Below are positions 45,118 to 55,530 of a DNA stretch of 64,000 nt, piece after piece (position 1 is the stretch's first letter; the number at the start of each line of letters is the position of its first letter). The notes beneath the pieces are model-generated. The model was not told the DNA's origin. It saw nothing but the letters and a program-made list of their open reading frames with translations, and did no database searches. Position numbers and translations under genes: made by a program. This DNA comes from Bradyrhizobium forestalis (GTDB taxonomy: Bacteria; Pseudomonadota; Alphaproteobacteria; Rhizobiales; Xanthobacteraceae), in the NCBI RefSeq assembly GCF_002795245.1, contig NZ_PGVG01000006.1:155687-219686 (forward strand), written 5' to 3'.

Positions 45118-46286
45118 TCCTGTCGTACCTTGTTCTGGGCTGGATCCGAGCTTGCCACCGCCGTCGACACGAGGCTGCCGGGCTGGACCTTGAACTGACC
45201 ACCGACGATCACCTGCTGGCCCGGGCTCAAGCCTTCCTCGATGACCGAACGCCCGTCGATGCCATAGCTGACCTTGACCTTGTGCACCTCGGCTTTGCTG
45301 TCCTGGTTGACGGTATAGGCGTAGAGTCCGTTGGTGGAATGCTGGACCGCGTCATCCGGAACCACGGTCGCATCCTTCAGCGTTCGCACCAGGAGCCGCG
45401 TCGAGACCGATTGGCCGGGCCACAGCGTGTGGTCCTTGTTGTCGAACACCGCCTTGAGCCGGATCGTCCCGCTGGTCGTGTCGACCTGGTTGTTGATGAC
45501 CGCGAGCTTGCCCTCGGCCAGCGTCTTCTTTCCGTCGGTCGTGAAGGCGATCACCTTGAGCGCGCCGACCTTCTGGCCTTCGCTGATATAGGGGAGCTGG
45601 TCTTCCGGCGCCGTGAAGATCACCGAGATCGGCTCGACCTGCGAGATCGTGACGATGCCCGTCTGCGTCGAGGCGTTCACGATATTGCCGATGTCGACCT
45701 GGCGCAGGCCGGCGACACCGGGGATCGGCGCCTTGATTTGGGTGTAATCGAGCTGGGTCTGGGCGTTGGCGATCGCGGCCTCGTCGGCGGCGATCTGGGC
45801 GGTGAGCTGGGCGACGGTCGAGCGCTGGGTATCCACCCGCTGCGCGGTCGCGAATTCGCCGAGCCTCATGGCGCGCTGAAGTTCGAGATTGGCGTTGGCC
45901 AGACTGGCCTCGTCCTGCGCCTTCTTGGCCTTAGCCTGGTCGAGCGCGGCTTGATAGGGACGGGGGTCGATCGCGACCAGGAGATCGCCCTGCTTGACGA
46001 TCTGGCCCTCTTTGAATTCGAGCCTGTTGATCTGGCCATCCACACGGGTTCGGACCTGGACCGTATTGAAACCCTGAACCGTGCCGAGACCGGTGAGGTA
46101 CACAGGAAAGTCGGTCTTCTGGACCGGCGCAACGCTGACGGGGACGGCGGAGGGGCGAGGCGGGCCTTTTTGTGCGGTCTGGGTTTTTCCAGCCTGGGAC
46201 GAGCCGAATTTCTGCCAACTATAATAACCCGCGGAGGCCACGGCCGCGATGATCAGAAGCCAGAGGATCGGCCGGGACTTTTTCAT
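45114..46286 (-). CDS. RND efflux adaptor (MdtA-like membrane fusion protein)
   Basis: 390 aa with an N-terminal anchor ('RPILWLLIIAAVASAGYYSWQKF'), lipoyl half motifs 'TVQVRTRVDGQINRLEFKEGQIVKQGDLLVAIDPRPYQAALDQAKAKKA' and 'YTQIKAPIPGVAGLRQVDIGNIV', and a C-terminal beta-barrel/MP domain ('VPDDAVQHSTNGLYAYTVN'). It bridges the MdtC-like pump to an outer-membrane factor. First gene of the two-gene unit. No divergent regulator gene is next to it, unlike the MexEF-like operon. The upstream 80 bases hold a promoter-like sequence. Confidence 0.93.
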   Translation of the reverse strand: MKKSRPILWLLIIAAVASAGYYSWQKFGSSQAGKTQTAQKGPPRPSAVPVSVAPVQKTDFPVYLTGLGTVQGFNTVQVRTRVDGQINRLEFKEGQIVKQGDLLVAIDPRPYQAALDQAKAKKAQDEASLANANLELQRAMRLGEFATAQRVDTQRSTVAQLTAQIAADEAAIANAQTQLDYTQIKAPIPGVAGLRQVDIGNIVNASTQTGIVTISQVEPISVIFTAPEDQLPYISEGQKVGALKVIAFTTDGKKTLAEGKLAVINNQVDTTSGTIRLKAVFDNKDHTLWPGQSVSTRLLVRTLKDATVVPDDAVQHSTNGLYAYTVNQDSKAEVHKVKVSYGIDGRSVIEEGLSPGQQVIVGGQFKVQPGSLVSTAVASSDPAQNKVRQE

Positions 46287-46356
46287 GTCGTCTCGTGTCG
46301 GCTCGTATGCCCTCAGCTACGAATAATAGGGCAATCGTAGAGTTCCATCGCGATGT

Positions 46357-46383
46357 ATAATACACGCCAAGTTCCAGTGTAAA
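46357..46383 (-). promoter_or_regulatory. Putative promoter with palindrome upstream of the MdtA-like gene
   Basis: On the minus strand TTTACA (46383-46378) and TATTAT (46362-46357) stand 15 bases apart, a short spacer. The -10 lies in TGTATAATACA (46354-46364), a perfect 5-bp-arm palindrome that could bind a repressor. This AT-rich patch stands out in the GC-rich surroundings. No gene is seen in the rest of 46287-46664. Confidence 0.4.
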
Positions 46384-46664
46384 CAGCACTATCGGCAGAG
46401 AATCCTAAACAATTGGAAAGCTTTGCACCCTCTTGGCAGTGGTCTGGCGCGGCGATGTGCAGTGCTGAATTTTCCCGCCTCGACCGATCGGCGTGCCGGC
46501 TTTGCGCAGCGCCCAAGACGGCGTGCTCATGCCGAATGACGTTGCGCCAGCCGTGGTTCGGATCAGTCGCAAGACAAGAATGGTTCTAAGTCGCGTGGAG
46601 ACCGTTTCGGTTGTCAGCGATTTCCGCATCGTCCATATCGGCGCCGCCATCAATGGAGCGCAGC

Positions 46665-46904
46665 ATGGACGAGCTGAACGGCAAGCTGATCGCATGCCAG
46701 ATTCTGATCACGGGATTGATCGCGCGTGTCGCCAACGAGCAGCGCGATCCCTTGCGCTTCCTCACCGACTTTCGCGACGAGATCAAAGCCGTCGTGAACG
46801 GCGTCAACATCGCCGGCATGGACAGTACCGATCGCGTGCGCGCCGTCGCGCAGAAGACCGTCGATGAATTGTTCTCGCTGATGAAGCCGCCGAGCAGCGA
46901 CTGA
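46665..46904 (+). CDS. Small hypothetical protein, 79 aa
   Basis: Not recognised by family. ATG at 46665 with GGAG six bases upstream; two earlier in-frame ATGs (46611, 46653) are less well placed. All-helical, charged sequence: 'MDELNGKLIACQILITGLIARVA', 'DPLRFLTDFRDEIKAVVNGVNIAG', 'DRVRAVAQKTVDELFSLMKPP'. No signal peptide. It precedes the iron-controlled region but is separated from it by the ICE-like cluster, so it probably is not part of that transcript. Confidence 0.65.
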   Translation: MDELNGKLIACQILITGLIARVANEQRDPLRFLTDFRDEIKAVVNGVNIAGMDSTDRVRAVAQKTVDELFSLMKPPSSD

Positions 46905-46930
46905 GAACGAAGCGCTATAGCCGCGTTGTC

Positions 46931-46992
46931 TTTAGAACGAATCCAATCTCGTCTTAGAACGATTTCAAACTGCAGTTTAGAATCGTTTTGAT
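46931..46992. promoter_or_regulatory. Three phased ICE-like (Irr-box-like) motifs
   Basis: Copies: TTTAGAACGAATCCAA (46931), CTTAGAACGATTTCAAA (46953) and TTTAGAATCGTTTTGAT (46976). All share TTAGAA with a partial inverted partner; starts are 22 and 23 bases apart, about two DNA turns, thus on the same face. They resemble the iron control element bound by Irr in Bradyrhizobium and precede the TonB receptor gene by about 105 bases. Assignment to Irr is inferred. Confidence 0.6.
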
Positions 46993-47097
46993 CTGGACCG
47001 ATTCAAACATTCTCGCGAACGGCTCGCATTGACCCACTATTTTGCGGCCGATACCAACAGCCCATCGTTCGTTCGAAGTGAATGAGCGAACAAGAAG

Positions 47098-49509
47098 ATG
47101 GGGCGTTTGGTAATGGGGCAGGTGGTCGCACCGAAGTCGTTGCGTTCGGTCGTAGCGTTCGATCCGATGGATGAGAGATCCGCGGGCGTTTCCGGTAAAA
47201 AAGTTTCAGCGGTTGCGAGCTTGATCGCGGTGGCGTCGGTGTCGAGCGGCGCGCAGGCGCAGCAGTCGAACCTGCCGCCGGTGACGGTCGATGCTCCGGT
47301 CGAGCGTCCGCGTCCGGCGGCCTCGAAGCCTTCGCCTGAGCAGGTCCGCGCCCGCAACGCGCTTCGTCGCGCCGCGCAGCGCCAGCAGGCGCAGCAGACG
47401 GCTCCCACCACGCCGTCCGGCGCTCCCGACGGCAATCCCTATGCTGATCCGGCGGCGCCCTACAAGGTCGACCACGTCCAGGCCTCGGGCAAGTTTCCCG
47501 AGAAGATGCTGAACACGCCGAAGACCATTACGGTGCTCAGCAAGGAAGTGCTCGAGGACAAGAACGCCACGACGCTGAAGGAGATCGGGCGCTCGACCGC
47601 GGGCGTGACGCTCGGCTCGGGCGAGGGCGGCAACGCGTTCGGCGACCGCTTCTTCATCCGCGGATTCGATGCGCGCAACGACGTCTTCATCGACGGCATC
47701 CGCGATCCCGCCGTGTCCATCCGCGAGAACTTCTTCACCGAGCAGATCGAGATTCTGCGCGGCCCGGCATCCTCCTATGCCGGCCGCGGCACCGCCGGCG
47801 GCGCCATCAACATCGTCACCAAGCAGGCCGGCGACGTCAACTTCAAGCGCATCGACAGCGAGTTTGGTACCGACATGACCAAACGCGTCACGCTCGACGT
47901 CAACCAGGTGATCGATCCGACCTTCTCGGTGCGCACGGGCGGTCTGTTCCAGGACGCCAACGTCGCCGGACGCAACTACGTCACCGACAATCGCTGGGGC
48001 AGCTTCATCTCGACCAAGTACACCCCGACCAACGACATCAAGATCACGACGAACTACGTCCATACCGATCTCAGCGGTTATCCCGATTTCGGCGTGCCCT
48101 ATTACAAGCAGGGCAACGTGCCGGTGACCTCGGCGGGGATTCCGCGTGGCAATTGGTACGGCTTCCTCAACCGCGACTTCCAGACCGCGCGGCAGGATTT
48201 CGGCACCGGCACGATCGAGTACAAGGTCAACGAGGCGATCACGCTGACCAGCAAGGTGCGCGGCGAGCACTCGCTGCTCAACTATATCGGCACGCTGCCG
48301 CAGAACCCGAATACGACCAGCCCCAATCCGCTGCTCTGGACCACGACGGCGAGCGCGCAGAGCCGCTACCAGAATGTCGACGTTTGGGCCAACCAGAACG
48401 AGGCCACGTTCAAGCTCGACACCGGCGGGGTCAAGCATACGGCGGTGTTCGGCGTCGAATATTCGAACGAGAACATCTCGATCGACCGCTATGCCGGTCT
48501 CGCATCCGAACTGTCCGGCTCCGCCTTTACGAGCAACGGCGCGGTGACGGGAGTCAATCTCTACTCCCCGCAATACACCAACATTCCCTTCGGCATTCCG
48601 TCGCTGCTTGGAAATCCGACGCGCTATGGCGTCAACACCAGCAGCGTGTACGTCATGGATACCGCGAACTGGCAGGACACGGTCATTGTCAACGGCGGCG
48701 TCCGCCATGACGGCTATAGCCAGAGCGCGTCGAACAATTCGAGCTATGTGAAGCAGAACGCCGATCTGGTGAACTACAACGTCGGCCTGGTCTACAAGCC
48801 GATGTCGATCGGCAGCGTCTATGCAGCCTACGCGACCTCGGCCAATCCGTTCGGGTCGGAGCTGGACGCGACCGGTACCGACTATGGTGGCGTTCCCCCC
48901 AACTCGACCATCCTGCTCGGGCCGGAACGCAACAAGGCGATCGAGCTCGGCACCAAATGGGAGCTTGCGGATCGCCACCTGCTGGTGACCGGTGCACTGT
49001 TCCAAACCACCAAGGACAACGCGCGCGAAACCGTCAACGGCCTGCTGACCTCGGGCGCTGCCTACAGGATCCAAGGCATCGACATCGAAGCGGAAGGCAA
49101 GATCACCGACCGCTGGAGCATCTTCGGCGGGCTGGTGCTGATGCAGTCGAAGGTCACGCAGAGCGGCGTTGCTTCGAATATCGGGCTGCAACTCGCCAAC
49201 GTTGCCCACCAGTCGTTCAGCATGCTCACCAAGTACAAGTTCGATGACGGTTGGGAGCTTGGCGGCCAGGCGGTGTATCGCTCCAAGGTCTATGGCGGCA
49301 CGTTCGCGGCCAACACCAACGAGCTGCCGAGCTATTGGCGTTTCGATGCGTTCGTCGAGAAGAAGATCGACCAGAACTGGACCATGAAGTTCTACGCGCA
49401 GAACCTGACCAACAAGCTCTATTACGACTCGTTCTATCGCAGCAACGTGCCGTTCGTGGCGGTTGCGCCGGGACGGGCGTTCTACATCGTGACGACAGCG
49501 AAGTTCTGA
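47098..49509 (+). CDS. TonB-dependent catecholate/siderophore receptor (Fiu/PiuA-like)
   Basis: 803 aa. After a long N-terminal region with a signal-like core ('[23 protein letters not shown]') there is a Pro/Ala/Arg/Gln-rich linker, then the plug domain ('[72 protein letters not shown]' region) and '[29 protein letters not shown]', followed by a 22-strand barrel ending in aromatic '...[10 protein letters not shown]'. The neighbouring PiuC/YbiX gene is the classic partner of Fiu in E. coli and PiuA in Pseudomonas, so a ferric catecholate substrate is likely. Start could be at 47098 or 47113; neither has a strong ribosome site. Probably Irr/iron-regulated. Confidence 0.93.
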   Translation: MGRLVMGQVVAPKSLRSVVAFDPMDERSAGVSGKKVSAVASLIAVASVSSGAQAQQSNLPPVTVDAPVERPRPAASKPSPEQVRARNALRRAAQRQQAQQTAPTTPSGAPDGNPYADPAAPYKVDHVQASGKFPEKMLNTPKTITVLSKEVLEDKNATTLKEIGRSTAGVTLGSGEGGNAFGDRFFIRGFDARNDVFIDGIRDPAVSIRENFFTEQIEILRGPASSYAGRGTAGGAINIVTKQAGDVNFKRIDSEFGTDMTKRVTLDVNQVIDPTFSVRTGGLFQDANVAGRNYVTDNRWGSFISTKYTPTNDIKITTNYVHTDLSGYPDFGVPYYKQGNVPVTSAGIPRGNWYGFLNRDFQTARQDFGTGTIEYKVNEAITLTSKVRGEHSLLNYIGTLPQNPNTTSPNPLLWTTTASAQSRYQNVDVWANQNEATFKLDTGGVKHTAVFGVEYSNENISIDRYAGLASELSGSAFTSNGAVTGVNLYSPQYTNIPFGIPSLLGNPTRYGVNTSSVYVMDTANWQDTVIVNGGVRHDGYSQSASNNSSYVKQNADLVNYNVGLVYKPMSIGSVYAAYATSANPFGSELDATGTDYGGVPPNSTILLGPERNKAIELGTKWELADRHLLVTGALFQTTKDNARETVNGLLTSGAAYRIQGIDIEAEGKITDRWSIFGGLVLMQSKVTQSGVASNIGLQLANVAHQSFSMLTKYKFDDGWELGGQAVYRSKVYGGTFAANTNELPSYWRFDAFVEKKIDQNWTMKFYAQNLTNKLYYDSFYRSNVPFVAVAPGRAFYIVTTAKF

Positions 49510-49511
49510 TC

Positions 49512-50197
49512 ATGTTGACGTGTCTGCCTGGCGTTCTCAGCAAGGATGATGTGGCGGATTTCCGCCGCATCATGGATGCCAGCGAATGGGAGGACGGGCG
49601 CTCCACCGCGGGTGCGCAGTCGGCCATGGTCAAGCGCAATGAACAGCTGCCGCCCGACAGCGAAGTCGCGCGAAAACTCGGCAACCGCATCATCTCGGCG
49701 CTGACGTCGAACCCGCGCTTCATCGCGGCGGCGATACCGCTCCAGATCTTCCCGCCGCTGTTCAACCGCTATGCCGCGAGCAGCGGCCACCATTTCGGGC
49801 TGCACGTCGACAATGCGATCCGCGGCGACCGCCTGACCGGCCTTCGCATCCGCACGGACCTATCGGTCACGCTGTTCCTCGCCGAGCCGGAGGAGTACGA
49901 CGGTGGCGAACTTGTGATCGAGGACACCTACGGCTCGCACGAAGTCAAGTTGCCAGCCGGGGACTGCGTGCTCTATCCCTCGACCAGCCTCCATCTGGTC
50001 ACCCCCGTGACCAGGGGGACGCGGGTTGCGTCTTTCTTCTGGCTTCAGAGCATGATACGGGACGATCAAGCCCGGAGCATGATCTTTGACTTGGACACCG
50101 CGATACAGGCGCTGGTGCAACGGCTCGGGCGTGACGATCCCGAAACGGTCAAATTGACGGGTATCTATCACAACCTCATTCGCTACTGGGCCGAAGT

Positions 50198-50201
<4 letters not shown>
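49512..50201 (+). CDS. PKHD-type Fe(II)/2-oxoglutarate hydroxylase (YbiX/PiuC)
   Basis: 229 aa, two bases after the receptor stop codon. Start '[22 protein letters not shown]' is standard for the family. Iron ligands: His98 and Asp100 ([10 protein letters not shown]) and His161 ('[18 protein letters not shown]'), with Arg171 expected to bind 2-oxoglutarate. '[23 protein letters not shown]' is conserved. It acts on an unknown target, possibly the siderophore or receptor, in the cytoplasm. Overlaps ExbB gene by four bases (ATGA). Confidence 0.95.
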
Positions 50202-51157
<956 letters not shown>

Positions 51158-51160
51158 ACC

Positions 51161-51616
51161 ATGGCCGTTTCACTCGCAGACAATGATGATGACGACGACT
51201 TCTCGGAAACGCATGACATCAACGTCACGCCGTTCATCGACGTCATCCTGGTGCTGCTGATCATCTTCATGGTCGCCGCGCCGCTCTCCACGGTCGACCT
51301 GCCGATCGATCTGCCGACGTCGAGCGCGACGCCGCAGAAGAAGCCGGACAAGCCGACTTATCTCAGCATCAAGCCCGATCTGACGCTGGCCATTGGCGAA
51401 AACCCGGTCCACCGGGCCGAGTTGATCGGGACCCTGGACGGCCTGTCCGACATGAGCAAGGACAAGTATGTGTTCCTGCGTGCCGACAAGTCGGTGCCAT
51501 ATGGCGAGTTGATGGGTGTCATGGAGCTCTTGCGCTCAGGCGGCTATACGCGGGTGAAGCTGGTCGCGCTGGAAGGCGCGCCGGGGGCGCCTGCGGCAGG
51601 CGCCGCTCAGCCTTAA
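51161..51616 (+). CDS. exbD: ExbD biopolymer transport protein
   Basis: 151 aa. Cytoplasmic N-tail rich in acidic residues ('[48 protein letters not shown]'), in which the membrane-facing Asp of '[15 protein letters not shown]' is the proton-carrying residue. The periplasmic domain ends '[36 protein letters not shown]'. Forms the inner pore of the ExbB pentamer. Three-base gap after exbB, nine to tonB. Confidence 0.95.
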   Translation: MAVSLADNDDDDDFSETHDINVTPFIDVILVLLIIFMVAAPLSTVDLPIDLPTSSATPQKKPDKPTYLSIKPDLTLAIGENPVHRAELIGTLDGLSDMSKDKYVFLRADKSVPYGELMGVMELLRSGGYTRVKLVALEGAPGAPAAGAAQP

Positions 51617-51625
51617 AGGCCCGCC

Positions 51626-52438
51626 ATGTCGAACGAACTCAGACCATCCCGGAGGCTCTGGATCTTGGCGGCAGTGGCGGCGCTCGCGCTCCATCTGGGT
51701 GGGGCTGCGCTCGCGCTGGCCCATTTGCGCGCCGACGACGATGGCGACGGTCTCGGCGCGGCCGGAGCCGAGTTCGCGGTCGAGATGGCTTCGCCCAAGG
51801 TGCCCGATACCGATCTGCCGCCTGGGCCCGATAGCGAAGCGATGCAGGAGCAGCAGGCGCTTCCCGAGCAGAAGGCCGAGACCAAGGAGACGGAGCTTCC
51901 GAAGGACCAGTCGCAGGAGGTCGAGGATCCCGACCGCGTCGTGACCGAGAACAACACGAAGAAGCCGACGGAAGACGATCCGAAGATTCAGGCTGTCGAA
52001 ACTCCCGCGGCCGAGGCATCGCCGAAGTCGGTTGCAACGGCGCGGCAGACGCTCGATGAAGACGCGCGCGAAGCCGAGAAAGCCCTGGCGCCGGTGCTCG
52101 GGCTTGGCAAGGACATCCTGAAGATCACGGCCGACTGGAACCGCAAGATCAGCGCGCATCTCGCGGCTCACAAGGTCAATCCGGAGGGCAAGCAGCCCAA
52201 TAACCAGAAGGTCAAGGTGAGCTTCGCGATCAACCGGAAGGGCAACGTGCTGTCGGTCGATGTCGCGGAATCGTCGGGAGATGCAGCCTACGATGCTGCG
52301 GCGGTGTCGATCGTCCGCAAGTCCGATCCGATCCCGCAGCCGCCTGCCGGATTGACCGAGGACCGGTTCGAACGGACCGTCGACATCATCTTCACCCCGC
52401 CGGATGCGAAGAAGAAAAAGACGGCTCAGCGCCAGTAG
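51626..52438 (+). CDS. tonB: TonB energy transducer
   Basis: 270 aa. One N-terminal membrane helix ('RLWILAAVAALALHLGGAALALAHL') with the usual conserved His near the TM region; a long, charged Glu/Lys/Pro-rich periplasmic spacer ('EQQALPEQKAETKETELPKDQSQEVEDPDRV'); and a C-terminal TonB domain ('KVKVSFAINRKGNVLSVDVAESSGDAAYDAAAVSIVRKSDPIPQPP'). It links the ExbBD motor to outer-membrane receptors. Its 3' end overlaps the convergent hypothetical gene by 13 bases. Confidence 0.92.
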   Translation: MSNELRPSRRLWILAAVAALALHLGGAALALAHLRADDDGDGLGAAGAEFAVEMASPKVPDTDLPPGPDSEAMQEQQALPEQKAETKETELPKDQSQEVEDPDRVVTENNTKKPTEDDPKIQAVETPAAEASPKSVATARQTLDEDAREAEKALAPVLGLGKDILKITADWNRKISAHLAAHKVNPEGKQPNNQKVKVSFAINRKGNVLSVDVAESSGDAAYDAAAVSIVRKSDPIPQPPAGLTEDRFERTVDIIFTPPDAKKKKTAQRQ

Positions 52439-52866
52439 AGCCGGATTCCGACATAGACCACGACCAGGCAGGCGAAGATCAGCGCCACCGGGAGCGGCCG
52501 TTTCTGGGTTCCAGCGAATGCCGACGCTCCGAAGGAGGCGGCCGTCTTCGGCTTCGGGGCCGGGCGGCGGAAGGCGGTAACATTGTCCGCGGCCGGCTCG
52601 GCTTGGCGGGGGCGGACATCGGGCGGCGTTCCAGCGCCGCCCATTTCGACATAATAGGCCTTGTAGATCGCGCCGATGGTGGCCTCGGTGGCCTCGCCCT
52701 CGCTCATCTGCGCCAGCAGGTTTTGATAGCTCGCCAGGAACTCCTGGGCCTCCGGAGGCAGCGCGGACAACCCGTTGAGCTTGGCCATCATCTTCCAGGT
52801 GGCAAAATCGGCGCGGGCGCGGGTGTCGGCGCGTCGCGCGATCAGCATATCGGCAGCTTTGACCAA
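52426..52866 (-). CDS. Hypothetical protein with C-terminal membrane anchor, 146 aa
   Basis: Likely TTG start at 52866 with GAGG upstream, or ATG at 52848. Soluble helical part ('ARADFATWKMMAKLNGLSALPPEAQEFLASYQNLLAQMSEGEATEATIGAIYKAYY'), then a Pro/Ala-rich linker ('FRRPAPKPKTAASFG') and a single C-terminal membrane helix ('LPVALIFACLVVVYVGIRLYWR') typical of tail-anchored proteins. Family unknown. Convergent with tonB; the next gene on the strand (M50 peptidase) is 44 bases upstream, so both may be co-transcribed. Confidence 0.75.
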   Translation of the reverse strand: MVKAADMLIARRADTRARADFATWKMMAKLNGLSALPPEAQEFLASYQNLLAQMSEGEATEATIGAIYKAYYVEMGGAGTPPDVRPRQAEPAADNVTAFRRPAPKPKTAASFGASAFAGTQKRPLPVALIFACLVVVYVGIRLYWR

Positions 52867-52910
52867 GTCGGCCTCTGGCCCTTAGGCGTGGGTTCGGACG
52901 TTACGTTCAA

Positions 52911-53591
52911 CTACGCGTTGCCGGTCAGGAAGAGAACAGCCTGAATCACATAACCGGTCAACGTTCGCAGTATTGCTGAAATAACATCAAGATTTAGACC
53001 GAACTGCGAGCCTGCGAGCGGCAGCAGGATCAAGAGGCCGATCAGGATCAGCATACCGAACGGCTCGAGCCGGGCCAGCGGCACGGCGAGGGGGCGGGGC
53101 AGCAGCCCGACCGCAACGCGCCCGCCGTCGAGCGGCGGGATCGGCATCATGTTGAACACGGCCAGGATCGCGTTGATGATGAGGGCATTCTTGAGATTGT
53201 CCGCGACCCATTTCGCCGAGTTCGCGGGCACCAGGGGCAGGGCATGGAAGGCGAGGGCCGCCGCGAGCGCCAGCAGGATGTTGGTGGCGGGACCGGCCAG
53301 CGCTACCCAGACCATGTCGAGCCGGGGGTTTTTCAGTTTGCGGAAATTCACCGGCACCGGCTTGGCATAGCCGAACAGGAACGGCGAATGCGCGAACAGC
53401 AGCATCGCCGGCAGGATCAGCGTGCCGAAGGGATCGATGTGCCTGACAGGGTTGAAGCTGACCCGCCCGAGCTGCGAAGCCGTGTTGTCCCCGAGCCGGT
53501 CCGCGACGAAGGCGTGTGCGGCCTCATGAAAGGTGATGGCGAGCACGAGGGGGAGCACCCAGACTGAGAGATCATAAATCGAAATATTCAC
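52911..53591 (-). CDS. Site-2 protease family protein (M50, FtsH-type metallopeptidase fold)
   Basis: 226 aa from a GTG at 53591 ('VNISIYDLSVWVLPLVLAITFHEAAHAF'), better than the upstream frame. The zinc motif is HEAAH in TM1, and the second motif is 'NMMPIPPLDGGRVAVGLLP' (Asp of LDGG). Six membrane segments. These small S2P-like enzymes cut membrane-embedded regulators; the target is unknown. 'DRLGDNTASQLGRVSFNPVRHIDPFGTLILP' is the diagnostic loop of the group. Confidence 0.92.
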   Translation of the reverse strand: MNISIYDLSVWVLPLVLAITFHEAAHAFVADRLGDNTASQLGRVSFNPVRHIDPFGTLILPAMLLFAHSPFLFGYAKPVPVNFRKLKNPRLDMVWVALAGPATNILLALAAALAFHALPLVPANSAKWVADNLKNALIINAILAVFNMMPIPPLDGGRVAVGLLPRPLAVPLARLEPFGMLILIGLLILLPLAGSQFGLNLDVISAILRTLTGYVIQAVLFLTGNA

Positions 53592-53668
53592 CAGCTCATC
53601 CGTTCCGGTTCGGCCCGCGCGCTTCGCAAAGCAGGCCGTATAGGGCCACAACCCTTCACGATCTACCC

Positions 53669-54535
53669 CTATATGGCACCCGATTCCGAAATTGCCCGTT
53701 GCAAATGATCCGCCAGCAGTGCCGCCGGACGCGACAGGTTATGCGCGCGATGGAGGCGGATGTCCGCGGCCGGCAGCGGCGGCAGGCCGTCGCGCTCCGA
53801 CAGGACGCGCAGGCGAGGGGGCAGGGTGCCCGCCTTCACGACCGTGATCGCGAGGCCCTGGGCCGCGATCGCTTCCACCGCCGCGAGGCTCCGGCTGACG
53901 AAGGCGAGCCGCCACGGGCGGCCGGCGGCATCGAGGGCGTCGGCCGCCCATTGCCGGAATAGGCAGCCCGGCGGATAGAGCGCGAGGGGGAGCATGTCGT
54001 GCGGCGCTCCGGCTGAGTATGACGCGGCTGCGGCCCAGACCGCCTGCTCGCGCCGCAGCAGCTCGCCATCGCCGTGTCCTGCCGGATGCATGGCAATGAC
54101 AAGGTCGTAGGCCTCGCCGAGCCGGGCCGGCATCGTGGCGGTCAGCCCCGTCTCGATCTCGACCCGGATCTCCGGACGGCTCTTGGCGAACTGCGCCAGC
54201 AATGGCGGAACGACGATCGTGCCGTAATCGTCCATCACCCCGAGGCGGACCACGGCTTCACGCTTGCGCGCGCGGAGCGCATCGACCGTCTCTGCACTGA
54301 GGTCCAGAAGCCGTCTTGCATAGCCAAGCAGCTCCTGACCCGCCGCGCTCAGTGCCACGCCCGACCTCGTGCGGTGAAACAGCCTGACGTCCAGCCGTTC
54401 TTCGAGACGCCTGATCTGGACGCTCACCGCCGATTGGGTGCGATTGAGTATCGCGGCCGCGCGCGTGAATGACCGATGCTCGGCAACAGCGAGGAAGGCC
54501 TTCAGAAGGTCGGGGTCGAGATCGGGCGAGGTCAT
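53669..54535 (-). CDS. LysR-family transcriptional regulator
   Basis: 288 aa. N-terminal winged HTH 'LLKAFLAVAEHRSFTRAAAILNRTQSAVSVQIRRLEERLDVRLFHRTRSGVALSAAGQELLGYARRLL' is classic LysR, and the C-terminal effector-binding fold begins 'VRLGVMDDYGTIVVPPLLAQFAKSRPEIRVEIETGL'. The gene is divergent from the EamA carrier gene (87-base gap), the usual LysR-target arrangement; the effector is unknown. Confidence 0.93.
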   Translation of the reverse strand: MTSPDLDPDLLKAFLAVAEHRSFTRAAAILNRTQSAVSVQIRRLEERLDVRLFHRTRSGVALSAAGQELLGYARRLLDLSAETVDALRARKREAVVRLGVMDDYGTIVVPPLLAQFAKSRPEIRVEIETGLTATMPARLGEAYDLVIAMHPAGHGDGELLRREQAVWAAAASYSAGAPHDMLPLALYPPGCLFRQWAADALDAAGRPWRLAFVSRSLAAVEAIAAQGLAITVVKAGTLPPRLRVLSERDGLPPLPAADIRLHRAHNLSRPAALLADHLQRAISESGAI

Positions 54536-54622
54536 GACGAAAACTTATCCTGACATGACGGAAATTCCATTCCCCGTTTCGGCGCGCCTCCTATGCTGCC
54601 CGCAAAGTCGTTGGGAGGATTC

Positions 54623-55522
54623 GTGGGCGAGATCTTTGGCGTTTTTGCCGCCGTGTTGTCGAGTGCGCTGGGCGGGACATCGATCGGTGCCACGCGCTAT
54701 CTCGTGGGGAGCATCGATCCGCTCGCGATCGGCGCATTCCGGTTCGGCATCGGCTTTGTCCTGCTGCTGCCCCTGACGCTGCTGCGCGGCGATCGCTGGC
54801 CGAAGCGGGGGGACCGGGTTGCCGCCATCGGACTCGGCACTCTCTTCTTCGCGCTGTTCCCGATCCTGTTCAACGCGGCGCTGATCTTCACGACCGCCGC
54901 GCGCGGCGCGCTTGCGTTGTCGACGCTTCCGCTGTTGTCGCTCGTGATCGGCGCCGCTCTCGGCGCCGAAGTCCTGACCTGGCGCAAGTCGATCGGTGTC
55001 GTGATCGCGACGTCCGGCGTTGCGGTCGCGCTGCTCTCCGACCTCGCCTCGGCACCCTCAGGCGCCTGGCGCGGCGATCTCCTGATGATGGCGGCGGCGC
55101 TGTGCATGGCGCTCTACGGCATCTGGTCGAAGCCGCTGATCCGGCGCTCCAGTCCGATCGCCTTTACGACCATGAGCATGGCGGCGGGTGCGGCCTGCCT
55201 CATCCTGCTCTCGCATGTCTGCGGCAGCTTTGCGCCCGTCGCCGGCTTCGGCATGCCGCAGTGGCTGGGAACCCTCTATCTGGGTGCCTTCGGCGCGGCG
55301 CTGACCTTCTATCTCTGGGCCTTCGCGCTGGAGCGGACGACGCCGACGCGCGTCGCGATCTCGGTGACGGTCAACCCGATCTCGGCATCGCTGGTTGGCG
55401 CCTGGCTGCTCAACGAACCGCTGCGATGGAATCTGGCGGCCGGCATCATTGCGGTGTTTGCCGGGATCTGGATCGCGACGACGACGGGACGCCGCATCGA
55501 GGCGGCTGGCGCCTCAGGTTAA
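54623..55522 (+). CDS. EamA/DMT-superfamily permease (RhaT-like)
   Basis: 299 aa from GTG 54623, chosen because GGGAGGATTC directly precedes it; an ATG at 54593 has no ribosome site. Ten membrane segments in two EamA repeats ('FGVFAAVLSSALGGTSIGATRYLVGSIDPLAIGAFRFGIG', 'GDLLMMAAALCMALYGIWSKPL', 'YLWAFALERTTPTRVAISVTVNPISASLVGAWLLNEPLRWNLAAGIIAVFAGIW'). Members export amino acids, metabolites or drugs. Probably controlled by the divergent LysR. Confidence 0.9.
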   Translation: MGEIFGVFAAVLSSALGGTSIGATRYLVGSIDPLAIGAFRFGIGFVLLLPLTLLRGDRWPKRGDRVAAIGLGTLFFALFPILFNAALIFTTAARGALALSTLPLLSLVIGAALGAEVLTWRKSIGVVIATSGVAVALLSDLASAPSGAWRGDLLMMAAALCMALYGIWSKPLIRRSSPIAFTTMSMAAGAACLILLSHVCGSFAPVAGFGMPQWLGTLYLGAFGAALTFYLWAFALERTTPTRVAISVTVNPISASLVGAWLLNEPLRWNLAAGIIAVFAGIWIATTTGRRIEAAGASG

Positions 55523-55530
55523 TCGCGACC

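Noticed and set aside
47206..49209. Long minus-strand frame opposite the TonB receptor
   Set aside because: Composition (Arg, Asp, Val, Gly) is that of a complementary-strand shadow; the receptor on the plus strand is unmistakable.
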